DNA of 64,000 bases from an uncultured Erysipelotrichaceae bacterium (GTDB lineage Bacteria > Bacillota_I > Bacilli_A > RFN20 > CAG-826), in NCBI GenBank assembly GCA_900316365.1, contig ONCO01000007.1, forward strand, positions 1 to 64,000. The letters are read 5' to 3'. Under the pieces are notes generated by a model that saw nothing but the letters and a program-made list of their open reading frames with translations, ran no database searches and was not told the DNA's origin. A program made the translations under genes and the position numbers. Shown piece by piece: positions 42,332 through 49,693 of the stretch. Positions within the stretch are counted from its first letter, which is position 1. The number at the start of each line of letters is the position of its first letter.

Positions 42332-42937
42332 GTGGACGAAAGATTTGCCAAATACGCGCGGTTATTCGAAGAGAATGGCTTCCATCTCTATATGGTCGGG
42401 GGAACTTCCCGCGATTATCTTTTAGGTTTGCCATACACCGACTTCGACTTCGTCACCGACGCTACGCCAGAAGATGAGAAGAAGTTCCTTCCGAATGCCA
42501 AATATGACTTTGCCAAATTCGGGAGCATCAAGATCTTCGAAGACGGTGTGGAGGTCGATATCACCACCCTCCGTAAAGAGGAAGGCTATGACGATCATAG
42601 GCATCCAAAGAAGATTACCTTCATCAAAGACCTAGAGACCGATAGCCAAAGAAGAGACTTCACCATCAACGCCCTTTATATCGATTTAGGCGGGAATGTA
42701 TACGATTATCATGGCGGACTCGCTGACTTAAAGAAGGGGATTATCCGCTTTATCGGCGATCCAAAAATTAGAATCGAAGAAGACCCTCTGCGCATCATGA
42801 GAGCGGAACGCTTCGCCAAAAAGCTTGGCTTTGAGATCGAAGAAGAGAGCAAAAAAGCCATCGAAGAAGGAAGAAATCTTTTATCTTTGCTTAATCCCGA
42901 CAAGATAAAGATGGAACGTCTCAAAGAGTCAAAGTAA
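42332..42937 (+). CDS. Short CCA-adding/poly(A) polymerase-family nucleotidyltransferase
   Basis: 201 residues from a GTG start, about half the class II family length. The whole catalytic head is present: VGGTSRD (22-28), DFD metal ligands at 37-39, VEVDITTLR, SQRRDFTINAL and the EEDPLRIMRAERF motif that selects nucleotides. The protein stops at KIKMERLKESK, where the neck/body domain normally begins, so body and tail tRNA-binding domains are missing. It could be a minimal CCA enzyme, a partial enzyme needing a partner, or a truncated gene. No frameshifted continuation was found before dnaD, which starts 15 bp later. Confidence 0.8.
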   Translation: MDERFAKYARLFEENGFHLYMVGGTSRDYLLGLPYTDFDFVTDATPEDEKKFLPNAKYDFAKFGSIKIFEDGVEVDITTLRKEEGYDDHRHPKKITFIKDLETDSQRRDFTINALYIDLGGNVYDYHGGLADLKKGIIRFIGDPKIRIEEDPLRIMRAERFAKKLGFEIEEESKKAIEEGRNLLSLLNPDKIKMERLKESK

Positions 42938-42952
42938 AATAGAAAAACTCCT

Positions 42953-43615
42953 ATGGTTACCTCACTGCCTGCATTAGATTTTAGATACCTCTTATTAGAG
43001 AACTATAAGAAACTCGGTCTCTCGGAAAACGAAGTGATCGTTCTTTTGATGTCGGACCATTTCCTTAAGCAGAAGAACCCTCTCATCACCGCGGACCTCT
43101 TATCCCTTAAGATGGGCATCCCAGTTAAGGACATCGATAAGATTCTCGTTGGCTTGGTCAAGAAGGGCTTGGTGGAATATGACACCTCAGGCGAAAGCAT
43201 GAAGACTTCTTTAAGACCCCTCGAAGAGAAACTATACAAGCAGTTTGAATTAACCTTAGCCAAAGAGAGGGCGAGTCTGAATTCCGCGGAGAGGAATAAA
43301 TCTCTCTCGGAGCTTTTCGCATATTTCGAAAAACGTTTAGCCAGGGCTATTACCCCAATCGAAAAGGAAGCCATCACCAACTGGTTGGATGATTCCTATT
43401 CCGTCAAGGATATCAAGGATGCCCTCGAAGACGCGATTGCCTCCGGCAAGAAGAGCGCCAAATCAATCGATAGGATCCTCCGTTCCAATAGAGCCAGGGA
43501 AGATATCTCCAAAGAAGGTTATTCCGGCGTCAATGATCAATGGAGCAAAGACATCGAGAAGACCATCGAGATCGCCAAAACCAAATGGATTGTCGACGAT
43601 GACGACGAAGAGTAA
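42953..43615 (+). CDS. dnaD: DnaD-like replication initiation protein
   Basis: 220 residues. N-terminal winged-helix-like part (LGLSENEVIVLLMSDHFL...LSLKMGIPVKDIDKIL) and C-terminal DnaD/DnaB2 domain with YFEKRLARAITPIEKEAITNW split here by its Pro, then AKSIDRILRSN. In Bacilli DnaD helps load the replicative helicase. There is no clear ribosome site; TAAAAT lies 12 bases before the ATG. It overlaps nth by 17 bp. Confidence 0.88.
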   Translation: MVTSLPALDFRYLLLENYKKLGLSENEVIVLLMSDHFLKQKNPLITADLLSLKMGIPVKDIDKILVGLVKKGLVEYDTSGESMKTSLRPLEEKLYKQFELTLAKERASLNSAERNKSLSELFAYFEKRLARAITPIEKEAITNWLDDSYSVKDIKDALEDAIASGKKSAKSIDRILRSNRAREDISKEGYSGVNDQWSKDIEKTIEIAKTKWIVDDDDEE

Positions 43616-44246
43616 AGACATTATCGCTTTCCTTGGTGAGACCTATCCTCATGCAGGTTGCACCTTAAACTTTAATAACGCCTATGAATGCTTAGTAGCC
43701 GTAATGCTAAGCGCACAAACTAATGACAACGCCGTAAATGCCGTCACCCCGGCTTTGTTTTCGGCTTATCCAAATCCCGCTTCCTTAGCTAAAGCTAAAG
43801 TCGAGGAGGTGGAACCATATATCGCTAGACTTGGGCTCTATCACAATAAGGCTAAGAACTTAGTGGCCATGGCCCAAATAGTAGTCTCCTCACATCAAGG
43901 CGAGATTCCTTTGGTGTTTGAGGAACTTGTCTCTCTTCCTGGCGTTGGAGTTAAGACGGCGAATGTTGTCTTGATGGAACTTAAAGCCCGTCCAGCCTTC
44001 GCGGTGGATACCCATGTCGCGAGAATCTATAAGAGACTTGGCTACGCCAAAGAGAGTGATTCCCCAATCGCGGAGATGAAGAAATTAGAGAAGGCTTTCC
44101 CAAAAGAAAAATGGATTGACCTTCATCATCAATCCATCGCTTTCGGACGTAGCATCTGCAAGGCCATCGGGCCAATGTGCGATAAGTGTAAGTTATCGGG
44201 GCATTGCCTCTACTTTAAGAAAACCTCTTCGACGATCGGCAAATAG
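43599..44246 (+). CDS. nth: Endonuclease III
   Basis: 215 residues from the ATG at 43599 inside the end of dnaD. DNA glycosylase/AP lyase for oxidised pyrimidines. Helix-hairpin-helix LPGVGVKTANVVL with the catalytic Lys, AVDTHVARIYKRLG with the catalytic Asp, and a C-terminal Cys-X6-Cys-X2-Cys-X5-Cys cluster site. The order dnaD-nth is usual in Bacilli. The frame start at 43389 is a shadow of dnaD. It overlaps the convergent recU by 37 bp. Confidence 0.95.
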   Translation: MTTKSKDIIAFLGETYPHAGCTLNFNNAYECLVAVMLSAQTNDNAVNAVTPALFSAYPNPASLAKAKVEEVEPYIARLGLYHNKAKNLVAMAQIVVSSHQGEIPLVFEELVSLPGVGVKTANVVLMELKARPAFAVDTHVARIYKRLGYAKESDSPIAEMKKLEKAFPKEKWIDLHHQSIAFGRSICKAIGPMCDKCKLSGHCLYFKKTSSTIGK

Positions 44247-44809
44247 TCATAACGAGGGGAATAGCCTTCGTTGACTAGATAGCCGTTCGTTTTTAAATCG
44301 GCGAAAGGAATCGATTGCCTCGGCCTTTCGCGGTAGAACTTCACGATGAAGGAAGCCGGGACAAGGTAGGTTTCGTTAATGACGACGCATTGGATGAGGA
44401 AGAAAGCGATGCCGCCATGGGCGATGACTCTTTCTAAGTGCTCGATCTGCTGATGCGGGATGTTAGACAGAGGGAAAGATGCCGCCCCATGGGTGCTTTT
44501 GGCCTCGAAGTCGATGTAGTGGCCCTTATAAACGCCGTTATAGTCGGTGGTGGACTGAGTTTCGAAATAAGCCTGGGTGATGGTCGCGCCTTTAGAGTAA
44601 TCGACCTTCACGATGTTGATTGGGGTTGGTCTTTTGGTGATGAGTGCGAGGTCATGGTCCTTATAGTAGGCGTTGGAGTTATTGATATCCGCTTCAAAAG
44701 CCATGCCGCGATTACCGCTCGCGACCTTCGCATTGATTTTGCGTTTGCTTCTTTTGACGATCTCGCCCTCGGCACGTGGGGCGATACCTTTCGGATACTT
44801 AATGGTCAT
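44210..44809 (-). CDS. recU: Holliday junction resolvase RecU
   Basis: 199 residues. Cuts four-way junctions and modulates RecA in Bacillota. GNRGMAFEADINNSN near residue 32, YIDFEAKST with the catalytic Asp/Glu/Lys, and HQQIEHLERV. AAGGA lies 9 bases before the ATG and the start overlaps the exonuclease stop by 4 bases. The 3' end overlaps convergent nth by 37 bp, so both C termini are encoded on the same DNA. Confidence 0.94.
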   Translation of the reverse strand: MTIKYPKGIAPRAEGEIVKRSKRKINAKVASGNRGMAFEADINNSNAYYKDHDLALITKRPTPINIVKVDYSKGATITQAYFETQSTTDYNGVYKGHYIDFEAKSTHGAASFPLSNIPHQQIEHLERVIAHGGIAFFLIQCVVINETYLVPASFIVKFYRERPRQSIPFADLKTNGYLVNEGYSPRYDYLPIVEEVFLK

Positions 44810-45534
44810 TTCAGATAATCCTTGATGTATTGATCATACTCCGCGGCGGTGACGTCTTCGCCGTGGGAGAGCTTTTCAAGGACTCTCCTCATCGGTTCTG
44901 GGTAGTGGGTGTTATGGAGGGCGAGGCGTTTCTCATACTCTCTCTCGACGATGTCTTTACGGGCTAAGAAGGCCTGATATAAATCGATAAGGTTCTTTGC
45001 GTCCGCGAGCGCGTCATGGGCTTTGCCTTCAAACGGGCATTCGAAGATTTTTAAGTAATTGGTCAAGGAGTAGTTATTGCCGTTTGGGTCACGGATGAAT
45101 TGGGCGATCCATTCGGCGAAATCCCAGCCGTGATGGATGACGTATTTGGATTGTCCATCATTCGCGTCGAGGTTATTGGCGGCGCTTTGGGAGATGATGC
45201 GGTAGTCATGGTTACCAAAGGTAACGAAAAGGCATTTGTCCCAATCCTTGCCGACGTATTTACGGAAGGCTTGCTGGACAACGCGATAAGGAAGGCCCTC
45301 TTTGACGAGGAGTTCCTCGGTGATGCCGGTGAGGTCAGTGACGACTTTGCCGATTCTCGCGTGAGGTCTGACGTAGCTCTTGAAGCCTTTGAGGACTTTC
45401 TTAACGGTCAAGTCGTCCTTCAAAAAGACCTTATAAGCCCCGATCTCGATCATCTCATGGGTGAATTGGGTGCCCTCAAGGTCTAAGAACACCAATACTT
45501 TTTTGCCCCTTAGGGCTCTCTCTAACTGCTTCAC
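44806..45534 (-). CDS. DEDDh-type 3'-5' exonuclease
   Basis: About 242 residues. DEDD motifs seen: FLDLEGT (first Asp and Glu), GNHDYRI (second Asp region) and HDALADAKN (His and last Asp). The family includes KapD and the epsilon proofreading subunit; a role on RNA ends or DNA is open. A start at ATG 45543 is possible, but a TATAAT box overlaps that ATG (45542-45547), and a GTG 7 bases after it (45534) would give a leaderless start; the first motif is intact either way. Operon with recU. Confidence 0.82.
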   Translation of the reverse strand: MKQLERALRGKKVLVFLDLEGTQFTHEMIEIGAYKVFLKDDLTVKKVLKGFKSYVRPHARIGKVVTDLTGITEELLVKEGLPYRVVQQAFRKYVGKDWDKCLFVTFGNHDYRIISQSAANNLDANDGQSKYVIHHGWDFAEWIAQFIRDPNGNNYSLTNYLKIFECPFEGKAHDALADAKNLIDLYQAFLARKDIVEREYEKRLALHNTHYPEPMRRVLEKLSHGEDVTAAEYDQYIKDYLK

Positions 45535-45541
45535 GTAGGAC

Positions 45542-45547
45542 ATTATA
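45542..45547 (-). promoter_or_regulatory. -10 box overlapping the annotated ATG of the exonuclease gene
   Basis: Minus-strand TATAAT includes the AT of ATG 45543, so a transcript starting about 7 bases downstream would exclude that codon and begin at GTG 45534. Confidence 0.5.
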
Positions 45548-45661
45548 CTTGTTCGCGCGCATATGAGAAAAATGGATTTTCATGAAATCCCATGAAATAG
45601 TTTGAAAACTCTTGAAACGCATTGAAATTCGTGGATAATGGAAGACGTAGGAGGTAAAACT

Positions 45662-46039
45662 ATGGACGTAACATGGTTCGGAGAAGAAGACAAATGCGGC
45701 CAAGCATCGTTCTATAAAACGAATCTGACTCTTAACACCGTTTCCACCGATCCCTTCCGTAGCGCCTATCGCGTTCGCGTCGGCGGTGATAAAAGCGGCA
45801 ATATCGTCATCATGCCCCTAGACAAAGATCAAGTTGAGCGTGATTATACCGGCGGAAAAGGCATATATGTCCTTGCCGTGAAGAAGAGTTATTCGAGAAT
45901 ATCATCGACAGAACTAATGTCTCAGATCGCCGCTTCTCTCGGAATTGACACTTTCGGTGAGAAACCGCTGCAATTCCGCACGCACTTCGATAAGCGTGAA
46001 GGAATGCTCGTCATTGAGACGAGAAAGGAGTACTTATAA
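45662..46039 (+). CDS. Unknown protein leading the NfeD/SPFH operon
   Basis: 125 residues from the ATG at 45662, with GGAGG 7 bases upstream (the in-frame ATG at 45638 precedes the ribosome site). No signal peptide or membrane helix. It looks like an alpha/beta protein (SAYRVRVGGDKSGNIVIMPL, then GIYVLAVKKSYSRISS) with a basic C terminus. I do not recognise a family. Its stop shares a base with the nfeD ATG, so it is coupled to nfeD, the SPFH gene and a 56-residue protein; a membrane-domain role is inferred only from this. Confidence 0.75.
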   Translation: MDVTWFGEEDKCGQASFYKTNLTLNTVSTDPFRSAYRVRVGGDKSGNIVIMPLDKDQVERDYTGGKGIYVLAVKKSYSRISSTELMSQIAASLGIDTFGEKPLQFRTHFDKREGMLVIETRKEYL

Positions 46040-46482
46040 TGGAAACTTGGATGTGGGTTATTTGGCTCGCAATTATGGTGGCTGCCGTTGTCATCGAGGC
46101 CATCACCGTTGACCTAATCAGTGTCTGGTTCGTGGTCGGCGCCTTCGTCTCGATGCTCATCAGCTTCATCCCGAACGTTCCGTGGTGGGTGCAAATCGTC
46201 ATCTTCGCGGTCGTCTCCGGTGCCACCTTGGTATTGCTAAGACCATTCGCCAAACGATTTATGGACCGCGACCTCGTTAAGACCAACGTCGACGAAGTCG
46301 TCGGAAAGAAAGCCGTCGTTACGATCGATGGCAACGTCGTTGACCCAGCAGAGGTCTTCGTCGATGGCAAACGCTGGAGCGCCGTTCCGGCCAATGCCGA
46401 AGTTAAGCTCGAAAAGGGCGATATTGTCGTAGTTCTCTCCGTTGCCGGAGTAAAACTAATTGTCGAAAAGGAGAATGAATAA
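46039..46482 (+). CDS. NfeD-like membrane protein
   Basis: 147 residues: two to three membrane helices (about 5-25, 30-48, 52-70) then a C-terminal OB-fold domain (GKKAVVTIDGNVVDPAEVFVDG split across strands, ending DIVVVLSVAGVKLIVEKE). This is the short NfeD form lacking the protease domain. NfeD proteins accompany SPFH/flotillin proteins in membrane microdomains. Start and stop each overlap the neighbouring genes by one base (TAATG). Confidence 0.9.
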   Translation: METWMWVIWLAIMVAAVVIEAITVDLISVWFVVGAFVSMLISFIPNVPWWVQIVIFAVVSGATLVLLRPFAKRFMDRDLVKTNVDEVVGKKAVVTIDGNVVDPAEVFVDGKRWSAVPANAEVKLEKGDIVVVLSVAGVKLIVEKENE

Positions 46483-47471
46483 TGTTAAATTTTGCACTTC
46501 TTGCCAACGAGGCCGCTAGCGAAGGCGTTAATGGCGGCGTCATCGCCGCGATTATCCTCGGCGTCATCGTCTTCATCGGTATCATCATCTTAATCTCTTG
46601 CGTTAAAGTCACCGGCCAGACCGAAAAGATCATCGTCGAAAGACTTGGCGCTTATCACACCACCTGGGGCACTGGCATCCACCTCAAAGCCCCGTTCGTC
46701 GACAAGATCGCTTGCCGCATCGACATGAAGGAGCAGGTCAGAGACTTCCCTCCACAAAGCGTCATCACCAAAGATAACGTCACCATGCAGATCGACACCA
46801 TCGTCTTCTTCCAGGTCACCGATCCAAAGCTCTATGCCTACGGTGTCCAGGATCCAGTCTGCGCGATTGAATACCTCTCCGCGACCACCCTTCGTAACAT
46901 CATCGGTGACCTCGACCTCGACGCCACCCTCACCTCCCGTGACATCATCAACGAGAAGATGAGAAAGATCCTCGACGAAGCGACCGACCCATGGGGTATC
47001 AAAGTCAACCGCGTCGAAGTTAAGAACATCCTTCCTCCAAAGGATATCCGCGAAGCCATGGAACGTCAGATGCGTGCCGAGCGCGAAAAGCGTGAAAAGG
47101 TCCTTCTTGCCGAAGCGCAGAAGCAGTCCGCCATTCTTGTCGCCGAAGGTAACAAGGAATCCATGATCCTCAACGCGGAAGCTGAAAAAGAATCCACCAT
47201 CCGCAAAGCGGAAGGTGAAGCCCAGAAGCTCCTCGATATGAAGAAAGCCGAAGCCGAAGGTATCCGCTTAATCCGCGAAGCCGAGGCCGAAGGTATCAAA
47301 ATGATCCGCGAAGCCAAACCGGACAATGCGGTTCTTACCATCAAAGGCTACGAAGCCCTTGGCAAAGTCGCCGATGGCAAAGCCACCAAGATCTTCGCTC
47401 CAGCGAATCTTGCCAATGTTGGTTCCTTGGCTACCGCCGTTGCTGAGGCAGTCAAAAAGACTGAAGAGTAA
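46482..47471 (+). CDS. SPFH/band 7 protein (QmcA/stomatin-like)
   Basis: 329 residues. N-terminal membrane helix (about 20-42), SPFH domain from IIVERLGAYHTTWGTGIH, LRNIIGDLDLDATLTSRD, then a long Ala/Glu/Lys coiled coil with repeating AEAEKES/AEGEAQK heptads (about 200-290) and an Ala-rich end. Such proteins oligomerise under the membrane and organise proteases or lipid domains. Paired with NfeD, as is usual. Starts on the nfeD stop (TAATG). Confidence 0.93.
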   Translation: MLNFALLANEAASEGVNGGVIAAIILGVIVFIGIIILISCVKVTGQTEKIIVERLGAYHTTWGTGIHLKAPFVDKIACRIDMKEQVRDFPPQSVITKDNVTMQIDTIVFFQVTDPKLYAYGVQDPVCAIEYLSATTLRNIIGDLDLDATLTSRDIINEKMRKILDEATDPWGIKVNRVEVKNILPPKDIREAMERQMRAEREKREKVLLAEAQKQSAILVAEGNKESMILNAEAEKESTIRKAEGEAQKLLDMKKAEAEGIRLIREAEAEGIKMIREAKPDNAVLTIKGYEALGKVADGKATKIFAPANLANVGSLATAVAEAVKKTEE

Positions 47472-47473
47472 CC

Positions 47474-47644
47474 ATGACAGCCTATCGCTATACCAACAAA
47501 ACGATATCGATTGGCTTAACCTGCCGCAGCGCAGAAGAAAGAGTTCAGGCGACCCTTGATGAAATGAGCAACAAGGGTTGGGAATACCTCAACGCCACGA
47601 ACTACGAGAATCACGTCATCCTCTTCTTCCGCCAGGAAGCCTAA
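47474..47644 (+). CDS. Small DUF4177-like protein
   Basis: 56 residues starting MTAYRYTNKTIS, 2 bp after the SPFH stop. The pattern of an N-terminal strand, a helix EERVQATLDEMSNKGWEYLN and a C-terminal strand ENHVILFFRQ matches the DUF4177 type of small protein. It is the fourth gene of the operon and precedes its terminator. There is no separate ribosome site, so coupling to the SPFH gene is likely. Function unknown. Confidence 0.75.
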   Translation: MTAYRYTNKTISIGLTCRSAEERVQATLDEMSNKGWEYLNATNYENHVILFFRQEA

Positions 47645-47649
47645 AAAGC

Positions 47650-47676
47650 AAGGGGTCTTCATAGAAGGCCCCTTTT
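47650..47676 (+). terminator. Terminator of the NfeD/SPFH operon
   Basis: AAGGGGTCTTC/GAAGGCCCCTT stem (one T-G pair) with ATA loop, followed by TTTT. Confidence 0.88.
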
Positions 47677-47732
47677 CTCATGCGCGCATTGAAGTAAACG
47701 CGTTTCGCGCTTATAATCGTCCTCGCCCTCTT

Positions 47733-48092
47733 ATGGAAAACAAGATTCAACTGACAAAAGAAATCATCCTTAACCACCAGTTCACGCCAAACGTGAAAGG
47801 GTACGACCCTTCTGAGGTCGATGATTTCCTTGACCGAATCATCGAGGATTACAAAACCTTCGAGAAGTTTGAGAAAGAGAGCAAAGAATACATCCAAAGC
47901 TTGGAGACCGAGAACCGCCGCATCAAAGAAGCGTATAAAGCGGTCGAAGTCGATAACGGTAAGATGAAGGCCAGGCTCGACGGCATCAAGGAAGGCGACC
48001 ATGTCACGAAAGAGAACATGGAGCTCCTCCAGAAGATCAGCAAGTATGAGCGGGCCCTTTACGCCAAGGGCATTGACCCGAGAAAGCTTTGA
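47733..48092 (+). CDS. gpsB: DivIVA/GpsB-family cell-division coiled-coil protein
   Basis: 119 residues. N-terminal DivIVA domain with LNHQFTPNVKGYDPSEVDDFLD (membrane-binding turn, quoted in part), then a coiled coil (FEKFEKESKEYIQSLETEN) and a short basic tail. Similar size to GpsB, which coordinates wall synthesis at septum and side wall. TATAAT lies 15 bases before the ATG, implying a leader of about 8 bases without Shine-Dalgarno. rnpB begins about 5 bp after its stop, an arrangement seen in Bacillota. Confidence 0.9.
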   Translation: MENKIQLTKEIILNHQFTPNVKGYDPSEVDDFLDRIIEDYKTFEKFEKESKEYIQSLETENRRIKEAYKAVEVDNGKMKARLDGIKEGDHVTKENMELLQKISKYERALYAKGIDPRKL

Positions 48093-48097
48093 TAAAA

Positions 48098-48424
48098 CAT
48101 CCGGCCTGAGTGGTTGCTCCGCAAGGAGAGGAAAGTCCATGCTCGCACTGACTGCGATGTCAGTAGTGATTGCGCCAGGGGAAGAAATAACCCTGGGTAC
48201 GCTGGAGAGCGTAACGGCGGAGGAAGGTCTCCCGTAGATCGGAATCCCCAAGGTGCCACAGAGACGAGCTTGCTAGCGATAGCAAGATGCAACGCGGTAA
48301 ACCCCACAAGCGAGAAACCTAAATTTGGTAAGGGAAGCGCCCAATGCGAACTGAAGCGGCGGGGGCCAGGGAAACCTGAGATAAATTTCCACTCTCGACA
48401 TAACATGGCTTATAGGGCCGGATA
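48098..48424 (+). ncRNA. rnpB: RNase P RNA
   Basis: P1 is ATCCGGCC (48099-48106) pairing with GGCCGGAT (48416-48423). Conserved core blocks are in order: GAGGAAAGTCCATGCTC, ACAGAGACGAG, GATGCAACGCGGTAAACCC and GGCTTATAG. About 325 nt, the size expected for the catalytic RNA that matures tRNA 5' ends. Followed by a terminator. The exact 5' end is set from P1. Confidence 0.96.
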
Positions 48425-48433
48425 CTCACTAAT

Positions 48434-48456
48434 GGCTTCAATGTTGAAGCCTTTTT
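48434..48456 (+). terminator. Terminator of rnpB
   Basis: GGCTTCAA-TG-TTGAAGCC hairpin followed by TTTTT, 10 bases after the end of P1. Confidence 0.88.
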
Positions 48457-48502
48457 CTTATCTCTACGAGATAAAAGAATAGTAAGTGCCCAAGGCAGCG
48501 CT

Positions 48503-48508
48503 TATAAT
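48503..48508 (+). promoter_or_regulatory. -10 box of pgsA (leaderless geometry)
   Basis: Perfect TATAAT ending 7 bases before the pgsA ATG at 48516; no ribosome site between them. Confidence 0.6.
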
Positions 48509-48515
48509 AAACCAT

Positions 48516-49169
48516 ATGAAAATAAACATACCGACCAAAATCACCATTGCCCGCATAGTTCTTATTATCGCCATGCTTATCGGGCTTTTTGTTTGCTATA
48601 TCCTTAACCTCACCACCGGCTGGGTTGCCCCGACCTTAGGCAATAGCAACATCAACCTTATCTACTTCATCTGCCTTATCGTCTTCGTTATCGCTTCGCT
48701 TACCGATACCTTAGACGGTTACTTAGCCAGGAAATGGCACCAGGTTACCGACCTTGGCAAGTTCCTTGATCCAGTGGCCGATAAGATGCTCGTCAATGCG
48801 ATGCTTGTCTTCCTTGCGGTCAGCTGGGGTTTTGCGCCAAATCAACTACAAATCCCCGCCTTTTGCGTGATCGTCATGATTATCCGTGACCTTGTCGTCG
48901 ATGCCTTAAGGTTCATCGCCGCCGAGAAGAAGGTCGTCATCGCCGCCAACATCTTCGGCAAATTGAAGACCATCTTCCAAATGGTCGCCATCCCGTTCGT
49001 CTTCCTTAATTCCTGGCCATTCTCCTACTTCGATAGCTCCTGGGTTCCAGAACTTAGGATCGCCAATATCCTGATTTATATCGCCACCGCGATGAGCCTT
49101 ATCTCTGGCATTATCTACGTGGCCCAAAATAAAGGCGTATTAGCCAGCAAGGAGGAAAAACATGACTGA
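48516..49169 (+). CDS. pgsA: CDP-diacylglycerol-glycerol-3-phosphate 3-phosphatidyltransferase
   Basis: 217 residues from the ATG at 48516. The CDP-alcohol phosphotransferase motif is complete: DTLDGYLARKW, G eight residues on, then DPVADK. Makes phosphatidylglycerol phosphate in the membrane, the precursor of phosphatidylglycerol. About six helices. The in-frame ATG at 48486 would precede the TATAAT box and is unlikely. pgsA-cinA(C)-recA-rny is a typical Bacilli order. Confidence 0.95.
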   Translation: MKINIPTKITIARIVLIIAMLIGLFVCYILNLTTGWVAPTLGNSNINLIYFICLIVFVIASLTDTLDGYLARKWHQVTDLGKFLDPVADKMLVNAMLVFLAVSWGFAPNQLQIPAFCVIVMIIRDLVVDALRFIAAEKKVVIAANIFGKLKTIFQMVAIPFVFLNSWPFSYFDSSWVPELRIANILIYIATAMSLISGIIYVAQNKGVLASKEEKHD

Positions 49170-49626
49170 CGCAGCGAAAGTCGTCAAAGCCCTTAAGGCG
49201 AAAGGATTGACCCTCGGAGCCATCGAATCGATGACCGGAGGCTTATTCTCCGCGACCATAACCTCGGTTCCAGGCGCATCCAAAGTATTCACGGGTGGCG
49301 TCGTTACCTATGACCCACGTCTAAAGACCTGGCATTGCGGCGTCTCCCCGGTGGTCATCTCCGAATGCGGTGTCGTGAGCAGCGAAGTCGCTGAGCAAAT
49401 GGCCAGAGGCGGCAGAAACGCCACCGGTTCCGATATCTGCATCTCCGTCACTGGAAATGCTGGACCGACCGCACAGGAAGGCGAAGCTGGAGTGGGGGTT
49501 GTCTACATCGGATATTGCGATGCGGAGCACCATTACACCACCCGTTATGACTTCGAAGGCACCCGCGAAGAAATTAGGCAGCAGGCCGTGAGCGCGATGC
49601 TTGATGAAGTCTTTGAGAATATATAA
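49162..49626 (+). CDS. pncC: Nicotinamide-nucleotide amidohydrolase PncC (CinA C-terminal domain only)
   Basis: 154 residues, a stand-alone CinA C domain: AIESMTGGLFSATITSVPGASKVFTGG is split by its conserved Ser, then ISVTGNAGPTAQEGEAGVG. Deamidates NMN to recycle NAD breakdown products. The N-terminal MoaB-like half of full CinA is absent, which is common. Overlaps pgsA by 8 bp with GGAGG inside pgsA. recA follows after 67 bp. Confidence 0.92.
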   Translation: MTDAAKVVKALKAKGLTLGAIESMTGGLFSATITSVPGASKVFTGGVVTYDPRLKTWHCGVSPVVISECGVVSSEVAEQMARGGRNATGSDICISVTGNAGPTAQEGEAGVGVVYIGYCDAEHHYTTRYDFEGTREEIRQQAVSAMLDEVFENI

Positions 49627-49693
49627 TATTCTCATTGAAGAAATTTAATTCGAAAGCGGATTTTTCCACTATATACAAGATGGAGGTTCTTAC

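Noticed and set aside
48486-48515. Earlier in-frame ATG for pgsA
   Set aside because: It lies upstream of the TATAAT box, has no ribosome site, and would add residues not typical of the family.
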